Positions 34,166-46,049 of a stretch of 64,000 nt of DNA are shown here, one piece after another. Origin of the DNA: Pleodorina starrii (taxonomy: Eukaryota; Chlorophyta; Chlorophyceae; Chlamydomonadales; Volvocaceae); assembly GCA_030267565.1 (NCBI GenBank), contig BRXU01000026.1, forward strand, positions 558,001 through 622,000, read 5' to 3'. Under the pieces are notes generated by a model that was not told the origin of the DNA, did not search any database, and worked only from the letters and a program-made list of their open reading frames with translations. A program made the position numbers and the translations under genes. Numbering within the stretch: the stretch's first letter is position 1; each line of letters begins with the position of its first letter.

Positions 34166-35043
34166 CACACGCCACGCAACGACCAGGCACCGGCATACAT
34201 GTGGTTGCGCGCCTGCAGCCTTGCACGTGTTCCAATCTCCGTATACTTTGATGCGGCATCCCACTTTCGTGTCGATCTTCACTAGTAAAGGTCCGGGCGG
34301 GCGCTCACACACCGTAAGCATGCCGGGACGAGATTCGAGGCTAATATTACACACCGCAGCGAACGCCTATCCGTGCCGCACCGTGACAGCACAGGCCTGC
34401 CCCCTAAGGGCGCTTGCCAGGTGCGGCCACGTGTGGAGACACGCGTGCACGTGCCTTCCCGCACCGCCGGCGCCGAAGCCAGCCAGGGCTGTCAAGCGTG
34501 TCGCTACCGTACTTACAAATGATCCTCACCCTATCATGCGTGTGAGCGGCATAGCAACGACAACCTGCCCCGAAATAATCACAAAGCACAACCCTGCTAA
34601 CCAAAGGCGGGTTGGCCCTCTCGTGTGGCCGCCCCACCCTCTTTCCTCCGTCTGCGGATCCATGCATGCAACCAAACGCCATGTTCCCCACCACTTGCCG
34701 CCGCCCGACACTGCCAGGACACCAGACCAGAGGACAACAAACAAACCGAGGCGGGGCGCCTACTTCATGAACTGGGGCGTCTAGGGCCTCAGTGGACAGC
34801 GCTCATCCAAATGCAGCCGGTGAGTCGCTGTCTAGTCTTTGTGAGTGGCCGGTGGCCGTCGGGGAGCCCCACGGCGAATTCTCCCGTGGTCACGATTGAG
34901 GGCTCCTAAGCCTTCCCCCCACGGGCTCACCCCATTGGCCCAACCCTGCCGGAGACTGGAGCAACAACGACAACAAGGAACAACGGGGGTATCAAGGTGC
35001 GTTTCGAAAGGCGTTGAATGCGCCAGCGCCAAATGTATGTAAC
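34166..35043 (+). repeat. Right copy of 0.88-kb direct repeat flanking the BTB gene
   Basis: This is the partner of 29564-30454, in the same orientation. Its right end lies next to the left edge of the second coiled-coil locus, where similarity to about 4690 begins near 35105. The duplication of this segment and the arrival of the second locus may therefore be linked events. Confidence 0.8.
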
Positions 35044-36250
35044 CGCCATGTGTAACGCCACGCCCCTTTTCCTCCGTCGGCGGATCCATGCAACCAGAGG
35101 GAAGCCAAGCGGACGGACGGACGGAGGGAAGCCACGCGCTCAGCACACCCCCGATACAGCTGGCCAAGGGGCCAGACCCGCGGCTCTCCGAATGCCTCCA
35201 ATTTGGACCTTAACCCTGTGCTCGTTGCAAGCCCAGCCGCAGCCACATATCGCTGGCCACTCGTCCCGACCGTTGGAAAGCATTGCCGGGCCCTTCCTCG
35301 AACACTGCGTCTTTTTTACCGCTGCGGCTTTCATTTTCTATTGTTCCCGGCCGTCCTTCCGTTCTCCTACGTTGGTCAGCGTGTCAGATTGCCTGTTTAG
35401 GCTACGGCATCATACCTCATACCTTTCCACGTCCTTCCCACCTGCAGTCCGTTTATGTCTTCGAGGGTCTCATCGAAAGTGGCGGCCATCTGGGTTCGGA
35501 AAGACGGGCAGACGGGGGCCAACACAACCAGGGCGGCCAGCGAGAGAGTGTCAAGAGGTGGCAATGCGAATCAGCATTGAGATCTGGGCCCAGGGTTAGG
35601 GAAGCCGTAAACTGATGACTGCGCAAACTTGACATTCCAGAAACACCATCATCCAGGGGCCATCCAGGGGGGACATGAGGACGGAGCAACACACATCAGG
35701 GAAGCCACTCAACGACACGTGCCCCACCACGGACATCGTTTGTATTACCCACCACGTGAAGGAATGCCGCAATCGCCTTTCTCGTGCCCTTGACCCCTCT
35801 ATGTCGTCCTTGGGTTCCCCACCCTCCGGGCTCCGGCCCGCCACCCCCGCCCACCACCCACCCACCCACCCACCCGCCCGCACTCGGCCTCCACCACCTC
35901 CGCCCGCTGCGTCAGCGCCTCCACCTCCGCCGCCTTCTCCGCCGCCTCCAGCCGCACCGCCAGCTCGCCCTCCCCGCCGCCCAGCCTCCAGCGCCTCCAC
36001 CTTGGCATGCCAACGTGGCAACGTGACGGGTGTTCGTGTTTTAACGGCGCGGCAACGCAATTGGCGTTCCGGGGCAGAGCGAAGGCCATGGAGGCGTGAG
36101 TGCCCGCGTGTATGGCGAGTGTATGACGCGCGCGTGTATGGTGCGTGTGTACACGCGTGAGTGAACAGGCGGCCGGCCAGGGCAGATACAGCGGTTACTG
36201 GGAGCGAGTGGCCGGCCAGGGCAGGCCCCCGAACAGGCTACACGTGCCGC

Positions 36251-36735
36251 AGTTTTGGGGCGGGGCCCCAGCGCGAAGCGCCCTGGGCCCCCCCCCTATC
36301 TAGGATGTAGGGTTGCCCCTGTCCGTGGCTGGCTGGCTGGCTGGCTGGCCGGCCGAGTGTCGACCTCCTCGAACCGCTCGATACGCTGTAAAGCGTTATA
36401 AATAGTCATTGACAAACGTTATAACAATATGAAAAAATAACAGGGCAGGAATCAGTAGAAAGATGTTTGACTGAGTCCATGGTCCGAGGCCGCACTCGCG
36501 TAAACGCATCCAGAACTCCTATTCACCAACTATATGATATGACAGCGTCTCTTCGTTTCGAACTATCCAACTATGTTTGCAGAGCAAAAATTGTTCCCGC
36601 GACCACACCACAGCTCTGCTAGCCGGTCCGACCGCCTTGACGCATATTACTATTACAAAGAATAACTAAGGTAGCAAGGGACAAACTATGAGGGGCAAAC
36701 TGGTTGTTGGACGCCAAGCCGCAAGTGCACACACA
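36251..36735 (+). mobile_element. Hairpin-bearing interspersed repeat (family R1), copy 1
   Basis: At the equivalent place in the first locus (between about 5873 and 6080) this sequence is absent, so it is an insertion or replacement. It begins with a GC-rich hairpin (GGGGCGGGGCCCCAGCGC, GAA loop, then the complement), followed by GGCT repeats, TGTAAAGCGTTATAAA and an AT-richer body. It has no coding capacity. Inverted relatives occur at about 59995-60772 and 63425-63968. It is a nonautonomous element of unknown class. Confidence 0.6.
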
Positions 36736-39331
36736 AAGCGGCCTGCAAGGGCACCGACTCCCGAGGCTCGCAACTCGCCACCCACCCAGGTACCTGCTTC
36801 ACCTACCGCCCTCTCGCACTGCGCCCGGGCCGCCTTCGCCCGCGCCTCCGCCTCCCCATGAGACCGCTGCAGCTCCTCATGAGCCCGCCGCAGCTCCTCA
36901 TGCTGCCTCTGCAGCTCGCCGCACGCCGCCTCTGCCTCCTCCCTCGCCGCCTCCAGCTCCCCGCACCTCGCCTCCGTCTCTCCACACGCCGCGACCAGCC
37001 CCACACACGCCTTGCGCGCCGCCTCCAACCCCGCCGTCATCTCACCCAGCACCACCTTCCATGCCACCTCCGCCGCCTTCATCTGGCCATGCAGCTCCTC
37101 CAGCTGCGCCTGCGCCGCCTCGACCTCCGCCGCCAGGGCCGTGTGATTGGCCAGCAGCGTGTCGTTCTTCGAAACCAGAGCCTGGTTGGGCACCACCAAG
37201 GCTTGTTTTCAGGCGTCTGCATATGTGTGCTTGTGCAACGGTAGCTATGTTTGGCTATCTGTTTGTTCGTTCATTTGTGGGGCCCATGCGATGAGCGTGA
37301 TGTCCTGGGGTTGGCTGGGTGGCGTGGTGCGTCCTGGGCGCTGCCCTGTGACTGCCGCTGCCGCTTGTGCGTTGGTGCCCTCCCATCCCACCACGTCGTT
37401 GCGCCAGTTGGGGACCGCTGTGCGGTTCAAAACGTACCCCACCGCCGCCGCCAGCCCCAGACCCAGCCCCGTCCCATCATCGGCTTGCGGGCCACCCCGC
37501 AGCACCGGCGGCAGCGGCACAGCCAGGCCGCGGCGTGGCACCCCGCCCACTTGCCCGGCGGCGCCCGCCGTGGCCGCGGGGTGTGCCCGGGGCAGCGGTA
37601 GTGGCGAGGCCGTGGCGCCACTGACCGGGGTCCCGGGAGAAGACTCGCTCCCCGACCAGGAGGACGACTCCCTCACGGTGGGCTCAAACAGTGCAATATG
37701 GGACGTGTTCACACCGCTGGCGGCAGGCGCAAAGAGGTGGTGGTGGGATGGCCCGGACCCGGCGCACAGGCCAGCGGGCAGGGAGGAGAAGCCGCCGATG
37801 GCGCCGCCCTCAGTGGGAGCTGCGGCCGGCGGGGCGGCCTGGCGGGTATGGGGCCCACGCTGGAGGCGGTGGCGCTGCGGCCTCCAGCCACGGTGTTCAT
37901 CGCCGATACGACAGAGATCTGCGGTGGCTGCCTGATCGCCGTGACGTCAGTCGGGGTGGCGATGGTGGTGGGATTGAAGGCGACGAGTCGGCGCTGCCGG
38001 GGGTGCCGTGGCCTCTCGGCACCAGGCGCGCGCGGCCCAGCATCTCAGCCAGGACCTGGTCGCTGGCGGGCGAAGACTCGTTGCGGGAGGTCGACGGCGT
38101 GGAGAAGAGGGCGGAGCCGAAGGTGCCGGGGCTGCCCGGGCGGAACCGCTTCGCCGGCCCCTCCCAGGAGCCAACCCCAGACCACAACAGCGACCCGGCC
38201 TCGGCGGCCTCAGCCGAATGGCGAGGCGACCCCAATTGGTGGTGGTGGTGGTGGTGGCGATGGTGGTGGAGCGTTGGAAGCAGCTTTTTGCGCGTTCGTG
38301 TTCAAGTTCAAGTTCAGGAGCAGGTTCGGGGCCGTGGAGTTGCGGCGGACGTTCCGTTAGGAGAGGTCCGGCAACAGGCCCTGCGGCGCCAGCCCGCGAG
38401 TTGGGCAGCAGCAACGGTTTGGGAAAAGACTGCACTCCACTGCACTGCACTGCAGTAGTAACTTGATGGATGAATGCGAGGTGCGAGGTCCCAAGGGAAT
38501 GAGGCCGCAGACTGCGGAGCGTCGGCGCCAGCCGGTCCACCGGCCTGCCAGGATTATCGGAGCGCAGGTTTCAGGCCATTGAAGTGCAGCACGGCAAATG
38601 TGCACAGCCCAGCACAGCCCAAGCCTTCCCGTCCGTTTTGGCCACCCCATACCAGGCCTGCCTACCTCATTCTTCGCCTCCGTGGCAGCTAGCTCCTCCC
38701 GCAGCGTTGCCTGCGCAGCCTCGGAGTCGGCCGCCATGCGATCCCGCTCCTCCTCCAGGGATCGGAGCCGCTCCCCGACCTCCACAGCAGCGGCCTCGGC
38801 GGCTGCCACCTGCACCTGCAGGCGCTCAGCCGCGGCTGTGCTCGTCTCCTGGAGCTCAACCAGTTGCACCCGTGTGGCCTCCAACTGCAAGCGGTTGCAC
38901 AAGGGAATGGACAAGGGCACGTGATCATGTACGATTGTTGTACGATTGCAGGTTCATCTTTCACGCATGAAGGCTTTGGCTAAGAAGGCTTTATCAAAGC
39001 AAGTGAGGGGGCCTTCTCCGCCGCCTCCAGCCGCACCGCCAGCTCGCCCTCCCCGCCGCCCAGCCTCCAGCGCCTCCACCTTGGCATGCCAACGTGGCAA
39101 CGTGATGGGTGTTGGTGTTTTAACGGCGCGGCAACGCAATTGTCGTTCCGGGGCAGAGCTAGGGCCTTGGAGGCGTCAGCGCCCGCGCGTATGGTAAGTG
39201 TATGATGCGCGCGCGTATGGTGCACGTGTACACGCGTGAGCGAACGGGCGGCCGGCCAGGGCAGATACAGCGGTTACTGGGAGCGAGTGGCCGGCCAGGG
39301 CAGGCCCCCGAACAGGCTACACGTGCCGCAG

Positions 39332-39840
39332 TTTTGGGGCGGGGCCCCAGCGCGAAGCGCCCTGGGGGGGCCCGCCCCCTAGGGTTGCCCCTGTCCGTGG
39401 CTGGCTGGCTGCCTGGCTGGCTGGCCGGCCGAGTGTCGACCTCCTCTAACCGCTCGATACGCTGTAAAGCGTTATAAATAGTCACTGACAAACTATATTA
39501 CAATATGAAAACATAATAGGGCAGGAATCAGTAGAAAGGTGTTTGACTGACTCCATGGTCCGAGGCCGCACTCGCGTAAACGCATTGGAGATTCATTCCA
39601 ACTTTATATCGCGTTGTTCATAATATGACAGCGTCTCTTCGTTTCGAACTGTCCAACTATGTTTGCAGAGCAAAAATTGTTCCTATCCCGCCGCGACCAC
39701 ACCACAGCTTTGCTAGCCGGTCCGACCGCCTTGACGCATATTACTATTACAGAGAATAATAAAGGTTGCAAGGGACAAACAATGAGGAGCAAACTGGTTG
39801 TTGGACGCCAAGCCGCAAGTGCACACACAATGCGGTCTTC
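39332..39840 (+). mobile_element. Repeat family R1, copy 2
   Basis: This is the same element as at 36251-36735, carried along in tandem unit 2. The hairpin here is followed directly by CTAG. The body differs from copy 1 by substitutions and a different short segment near 39590-39625. Confidence 0.6.
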
Positions 39841-42642
39841 AATCAAGGGCACCGACTCCCGAGGCTCGCACCTTGCCACCCACCCAGGTACCTGCTTCGC
39901 CGCCCTCTCGCACTGCGCCCGCGCCGCCTCCGCCCGCGCCTCCTCCTCCCCATGAGCCCTCCGCAGCTCCTCATGAGCCCGCCGCAGCTCCTCATGCTGC
40001 CTCTGCAGCTCGTCGCGCGCCGCCTCCGCCTTCTCCCTCGCCGCCTCCAGCTCCCCGCACCTCGCCTCCGTCTCTCCACACGCCGCCACCAGCCCCTCAC
40101 ACGCCTCCCGCGCCGCCTCCAACCCCGCCGTCATCTCACCGAGCACCGCCTTCCCTGCCTCCTCCGCCGCCTTCATCTGGCCATGCAGCTCCCCCAGCTG
40201 CGCCTGCGCCGCCTCGAACTTCGCCGCCAGAGCCGTGTGATTGGCCAGCAGCGTGTCGTTCTCCGAAACCAGAGCCTGGTTGGGCACCACCAAGGCTTGT
40301 TTTCAGGCGTCTGCATATGTGTGGGTAGCTATGTTTGGCTATCTGTTTGTTCGTTCATTTGTGGGGCCCATGCGATGAGCGTGATGTCGTGGGGTTGGCT
40401 GGGTGGCGTGGTGCGTCCTGGGCGCTGCCCTGTGACTGCCGCTGCCGCTTGTGCGTTGGTGCCCTCCCATCCCACCACGTCGTTGCGCCAGTTGGGGACC
40501 GCTGTGCGGTTCAAAACGTACCCCACCGCCGCCGCCAGCCCCAGACCCAGCCCCGTCCCATCATCGGCTTGCGGGCCACCCCGCAGCACCGGCGGCAGCG
40601 GCACAGCCAGGCCGCGGCGTGGCACCCCGCCCACTTGCCCGGCGGCGCCCGCCGTGGCCGCGGGGTGTGCCCGGGGCAGCGGTAGTGGCGAGGCCGTGGC
40701 GCCACTGACCGGGGTCCCGGGAGAAGACTCGCTCCCCGACCAGGAGGACGACTCCCTCACGGTGGGCTCAAACAGTGCAATACGGGACGTGTTCGCACCG
40801 CTGGCGGCGGGCGCAAAGAGGTGGTGGTGGGATGGCCCGGGCCCGGCGCACAGGCCAGCGGGCAGGGAGGAGAAGCCGCCGCCGGCGCCGCCCTCAGTGG
40901 GAGCTGCGGCCGGCGGGGCGGCCTGGCGGGTATGGGGCCCACGCTGGAGGCGGTGGCGCTGCGGCCTCCAGCCACGGTGTTCATCGCCGATACGACAGAG
41001 ATCTGCGGTGGCTGCCTGATCGCCGTGACGTCAGTCGGGGTGGCGATGGTGGTGGGATTGAAGGCGACGAGTCGGCGCTGCCGGGGGTGCCGTGGCCTCT
41101 CGGCACCAGGCGCGCGCGGCCCAGCATCTCAGCCAGGACCTGGTCGCTGGCGGGCGAAGACTCGTTGCGGGAGGTCGACGGCGTGGAGAAGAGGGCGGAG
41201 CCGAAGGTGCCGGGGCTGCCCGGGCGGAACCGCTTCGCCGGCCCCTCCCAGGAGCCAACCACAACAGCGACCCGGCCTCGGCGGCCTCAGCCGAATGGCG
41301 AGGCGACCCCAATTGGTGGTGGTGGTGGTGGTGGCGATGGTGGTGGAGCGTTGGAAGCAGCTTTTTGCGCGTTCGTGTTCAAGTTCAAGTTCAGGAGCAG
41401 GTTCGGGGCCGTGGAGTTGCGGCGGACGTTCCGTTAGGAGAGGTCCGGCAACAGGCCCTGCGGCGCCAGCCCGCGAGTTGGGCAGCAGCAACGGTTTGGG
41501 AAAAGACTGCACTCCACTGCACTGCACTGCAGTAGTAACTTGATGGATGAATGCGAGGTGCGAGGTCCCAAGGGAATGAGGCCGCAGACTGCGGAGCGTC
41601 GGCGCCAGCCGGTCCACCGGCCTGCCAGGATTATCGGAGCGCAGGTTTCAGGCCATTGAAGTGCAGCACGGCAAATGTGCACAGCCCAGCACAGCCCAAG
41701 CCTTCCCGTCCGTTTTGGCCACCCCATACCAGGCCTGCCTACCTCATTCTTCGCCTCCGTGGCAGCTAGCTCCTCCCGCAGCGTTGCCTGCGCAGCCTCG
41801 GAGTCGGCCGCCATGCGATCCCGCTCCTCCTCCAGGGATCGGAGCCGCTCCCCGACCTCCACAGCAGCGGCCTCGGCGGCTGCCACCTGCACCTGCAGGC
41901 GCTCAGCCGCGGCTGTGCTCGTCTCCTGGAGCTCAACCAGTTGCACCCGTGTGGCCTCCAACTGCAAGCGGTTGCACAAGGGAATGGACAAGGGCACGTG
42001 ATCATGTACGATTGTTGTACGATTGCAGGTTCATCTTTCACGCATGAAGGCTTTGGCTAAGAAGGCTTTATCAAAGCAAGTGAGGGGGCCTTCTCCGCCG
42101 CCTCCAGCCGCACCGCCAGCTCGCCCTCCCCGCCGCCCAGCCTCCAGCGCCTCCACCTTGGCATGCCAACGTGGCAACGTGATGGGTGTTGGTGTTTTAA
42201 CGGCGCGGCAACGCAATTGTCGTTCCGGGGCAGAGCTAGGGCCTTGGAGGCGTCAGCGCCCGCGCGTATGGTAAGTGTATGATGCGCGCGCGTATGGTGC
42301 ACGTGTACACGCGTGAGCGAACGGGCGGCCGGCCAGGGCAGATACAGCGGTTACTGGGAGCGAGTGGCCGGCCAGGGCAGGCCCCCGAACAGGCTACACG
42401 TGCCGCAGTTTTGGGGCGGGGCCCCAGCGCGAAGCGCCCTGGGGGGGCCCGCCCCCTAGGGTTGCCCCTGTCCGTGGCTGGCTGGCTGCCTGGCTGGCTG
42501 GCCGGCCGAGTGTCGACCTCCTCTAACCGCTCGATACGCTGTAAAGCGTTATAAATAGTCACTGACAAACTATATTACAATATGAAAACATAATAGGGCA
42601 GGAATCAGTAGAAAGGTGTTTGACTGACTCCATGGTCCGAGG

Positions 42643-42732
42643 TGTTGAAGTCAGCAAAGCGCCCGGCCCCTCCGTGGGCCGTATTGACTGCTACGACTTC
42701 TCTTCGTATATGAGTGTTGCTCACTCACAACA
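42643..42732 (-). repeat. TRIM 3' LTR (minus-strand sense)
   Basis: A 90-base terminal repeat with TG...CA ends, preceded on the minus strand by a polypurine tract. It differs from its partner at one position (CCGTGGGCC versus CCATGGGCC), which indicates a recent insertion. Confidence 0.85.
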
Positions 42733-42876
42733 CTCCCCCGTGAGCGACACTCCATAAGTCCTCACGTTCTCCCCCAGGCTGCCTCGTCCCGGTCTCCCAG
42801 CCTTGGTCAACAGCCAGCGGGAATCGAACCGGCGACCTCTCGGTCAGCCGCGCACATGCGATCGGGGCTCATAACC

Positions 42877-42966
42877 TGTTGAAGTCAGCAAAGCGCCCGG
42901 CCCCTCCATGGGCCGTATTGACTGCTACGACTTCTCTTCGTATATGAGTGTTGCTCACTCACAACA
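42877..42966 (-). repeat. TRIM 5' LTR (minus-strand sense)
   Basis: A 90-base terminal repeat adjoining the primer-binding site at 42863-42876 and the target duplication CGAGG at 42967-42971. Confidence 0.85.
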
Positions 42967-45900
42967 CGAGGCCGCACTCGCGTAAACGCATTGGAGATTC
43001 ATTCCAACTTTATATCGCGTTGTTCATAATATGACAGCGTCTCTTCGTTTCGAACTGTCCAACTATGTTTGCAGAGCAAAAATTGTTCCTATCCCGCCGC
43101 GACCACACCACAGCTTTGCTAGCCGGTCCGACCGCCTTGACGCATATTACTATTACAGAGAATAATAAAGGTTGCAAGGGACAAACAATGAGGAGCAAAC
43201 TGGTTGTTGGACGCCAAGCCGCAAGTGCACACACAATGCGGTCTTCAATCAAGGGCACCGACTCCCGAGGCTCGCACCTTGCCACCCACCCAGGTACCTG
43301 CTTCGCCGCCCTCTCGCACTGCGCCCGCGCCGCCTCCGCCCGCGCCTCCTCCTCCCCATGAGCCCTCCGCAGCTCCTCATGAGCCCGCCGCAGCTCCTCA
43401 TGCTGCCTCTGCAGCTCGTCGCGCGCCGCCTCCGCCTTCTCCCTCGCCGCCTCCAGCTCCCCGCACCTCGCCTCCGTCTCTCCACACGCCGCCACCAGCC
43501 CCTCACACGCCTCCCGCGCCGCCTCCAACCCCGCCGTCATCTCACCGAGCACCGCCTTCCCTGCCTCCTCCGCCGCCTTCATCTGGCCATGCAGCTCCCC
43601 CAGCTGCGCCTGCGCCGCCTCGAACTTCGCCGCCAGAGCCGTGTGATTGGCCAGCAGCGTGTCGTTCTCCGAAACCAGAGCCTGGTTGGGCACCACCAAG
43701 GCTTGTTTTCAGGCGTCTGCATATGTGTGGGTAGCTATGTTTGGCTATCTGTTTGTTCGTTCATTTGTGGGGCCCATGCGATGAGCGTGATGTCGTGGGG
43801 TTGGCTGGGTGGCGTGGTGCGTCCTGGGCGCTGCCCTGTGACTGCCGCTGCCGCTTGTGCGTTGGTGCCCTCCCATCCCACCACGTCGTTGCGCCAGTTG
43901 GGGACCGCTGTGCGGTTCAAAACGTACCCCACCGCCGCCGCCAGCCCCAGACCCAGCCCCGTCCCATCATCGGCTTGCGGGCCACCCCGCAGCACCGGCG
44001 GCAGCGGCACAGCCAGGCCGCGGCGTGGCACCCCGCCCACTTGCCCGGCGGCGCCCGCCGTGGCCGCGGGGTGTGCCCGGGGCAGCGGTAGTGGCGAGGC
44101 CGTGGCGCCACTGACCGGGGTCCCGGGAGAAGACTCGCTCCCCGACCAGGAGGACGACTCCCTCACGGTGGGCTCAAACAGTGCAATACGGGACGTGTTC
44201 GCACCGCTGGCGGCGGGCGCAAAGAGGTGGTGGTGGGATGGCCCGGGCCCGGCGCACAGGCCAGCGGGCAGGGAGGAGAAGCCGCCGCCGGCGCCGCCCT
44301 CAGTGGGAGCTGCGGCCGGCGGGGCGGCCTGGCGGGTATGGGGCCCACGCTGGAGGCGGTGGCGCTGCGGCCTCCAGCCACGGTGTTCATCGCCGATACG
44401 ACAGAGATCTGCGGTGGCTGCCTGATCGCCGTGACGTCAGTCGGGGTGGCGATGGTGGTGGGGCGACGAGTCGGCGCTGCCGGGGGTGCCGTGGCCTCTC
44501 GGCACCAGGCGCGCGCGGCCCAGCATCTCAGCCAGGGCCTGGTCGCTGGCGGGCGAAGACTCGTTGCGGGAGGTCGACGGCGTGGAGAAGAGGGCGGAGC
44601 TGAAGGCGCCGGGGCTGTCCGGGCGGAACCGCTTCGCCCCTCCCAGGAGCCAAACCCAGACCACAACAACGACCCGACCTCGGCGGCCTCAGCCGAAGGG
44701 CGGGGCGACCCCAATTGGTGGTGGTGGTGGTGGTGGTGGCGATGGTGGTGGAGCGTTGGAAGCAGCTTTTTGCGCGTTCGTGTTCAAGTTCAAGTTCAGG
44801 AGCAGGTTCGGGGCCGTGGAGTTGCGGCGGACGTTCCGTTGGGAGAGGTACGGCAACAGCAGGCCCTGCGGCGCCAGCCCGCGAGTTGGGCAGCAGCAAC
44901 GGTTTGGGAAAAGACTGCACTGCACTGCACTGCACTGCAGTAGTAACTTGATGGATGAATGCGAGGTGCGAGGTCCCAAGGGAATGAGGCCGCAGACTGC
45001 GGAGCGTCGGCGCCAGCCGGTCCACCGGCCTGCCAGGATTATCGGAGCGCAGGTTTCAGGCCATTGAAGTGCAGCACGGCAAATGTGCACGGCCCAGCAC
45101 AGCCCAAGCCTTCCCGTCCGTTTTGGCCACCCCATACCAGGCCTGCCTACCTCGTTCTTCGCCTCCGTGGCAGCTAGCTCCTCCCGCAGTGTTGCCTGCG
45201 CAGCCTCGGAGTCGGCCGCCATGCGATCCCGCTCCTCCTCCAGGGATCGGAGCCGCTCCCCGAGCTCCACAGCAGCGGCCTCGGCGGCTGCCACCTGCAC
45301 CTGCAGGCGCTCAGCCGCGGCTGTGCTCGTCTCCTGGAGCTCAAGCAGTTGCGCCCGTGTGGCCTCCAACTGCAAGCGGTTGCACAAGGGAATGGACAAG
45401 GGCACGTGATCATGTACGATTGTTGTACGAATGCAGGTTCATCTTTCACGCATGAAGGCTTTGGCTAAGAAGGCTTTATCAAAGCAAGCGAGGGGGGCAT
45501 GATTTCTACATCCGTAAAAACGGACGCACTGGGAGGGAGGGCAAGGGCAGCAGCCTGGAAGGTATGGCCAGGCTTTTGACGAGACTATGACGCTTTTGGA
45601 TTGCAGCCCAAGAATGAGAGGTCCGAAATGCGCTGGCCGGTGCCGTTCCCTGTCGGTGCATGGGCAGGGGGCGTGCTCGCGCACGAGTTCGCCGACTCGC
45701 AGGAAAAACTTTTGATCGCTGTAAATCGAGACAGCAGAGATATATAGCAACCCATACACGGCATGCAAATGCGGGGTTAAAGCACGCCCAACAATAGAAG
45801 CGGGCCGCAGGATTTCCCAACCGTGTAGAACGAGCGGTTAGCCATTGGTCGTCAAAACAGGAAAGTTTGCACTCAGCACAATGGCAAGACAGAAAAATGA

Positions 45901-46049
45901 AGGGATTCGCTCATACGCACAATTGTGGTGGCGAAGCAAGTGTCATCTTCTGCATTCGCCCCCATTTGCCCGCATTTGGGTCTCCCGCGCAAGAACATAG
46001 ACGACATGACCCTTACCTTCATCACTTCCGACTCGCGCGGCTAAGTCCC

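Larger units (their letters stand above)
42643..42966 (-). mobile_element. Miniature copia-type LTR retrotransposon (TRIM), complete
   Basis: Two 90-base direct repeats (42643-42732 and 42877-42966) differ at one base and start TGTTG and end CAACA. The whole element is flanked by the 5-base duplication CGAGG (42638-42642 and 42967-42971), and the empty site is present in the preceding tandem unit. Read on the minus strand, the 5' LTR is followed at once by GGTTATGAGCCCCG (42863-42876). This is complementary to the anticodon arm of initiator tRNA-Met (GGGCTCATAACC), the half-tRNA primer style of copia elements. A purine tract (CGGGGGAG, about 42733-42740) precedes the 3' LTR. The 144-base interior has no coding capacity, so mobility would need enzymes from another element. 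Confidence 0.85.
42409..43250 (+). mobile_element. Repeat family R1, copy 3, interrupted by a TRIM element
   Basis: This copy is virtually identical to the one at 39332-39840, except that a 324-base LTR element plus a 5-base target duplication interrupts it after CCATGGTCCGAGG. The uninterrupted neighbour gives the exact empty site. Confidence 0.65.
35940..45487 (+). repeat. Three tandem units of about 3.08 kb
   Basis: Units run approximately 35940-39010, 39011-42087 and 42088-45487. The spacing of unit 1 to 2 is 3077-3084 bases. Unit 3 is longer because of a 329-base insertion (324-bp element plus target duplication). The first two thirds of units 2 and 3 look identical, whereas the end of unit 3 (after about 44460) has variants closer to the original locus at 8.9-9.5 and 20.6-21 kb. 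The array is thus a mosaic of recent duplication and gene conversion. Confidence 0.85.
35105..45500 (-). pseudogene. Decayed second copy of the gene A/B 3' region, tandemly repeated
   Basis: This block matches pieces of 4690-9540 and 20590-21500 in the same order and strand, with the interval 9.55-20.6 kb deleted. Recognisable exon copies are the 16-residue exon of gene B at 35442-35489 (one or two residues changed), and copies of its 135-base exon (about 35890-36005) carrying a 14-base deletion that shifts the frame. Copies of its 423-base exon lack their original acceptor and first residues. Copies of gene A exon 24 are frameshifted, most clearly near 37925-37950. Copies of gene A exon 14 remain intact and in phase at 38666-38884, 41743-41961 and 45151-45369. 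Broken and intact exons are mixed, so translation of the whole is unlikely. The block may still be transcribed as the 3' end of gene D. Confidence 0.6.

Noticed and set aside
39766..41019. Plus-strand frames of about 400 residues in the tandem units (also at 43172-44425)
   Set aside because: They are antisense to decayed copies of coiled-coil and Pro/Ser-rich exons. They change frame identity between exon copies and carry no domain.
42793..42876. Possible tRNA gene inside the TRIM (B box GGTTCGATTCC on the minus strand)
   Set aside because: The T stem has a mismatch and the rest does not form a cloverleaf. The context explains it as tRNA-related sequence within an LTR element.
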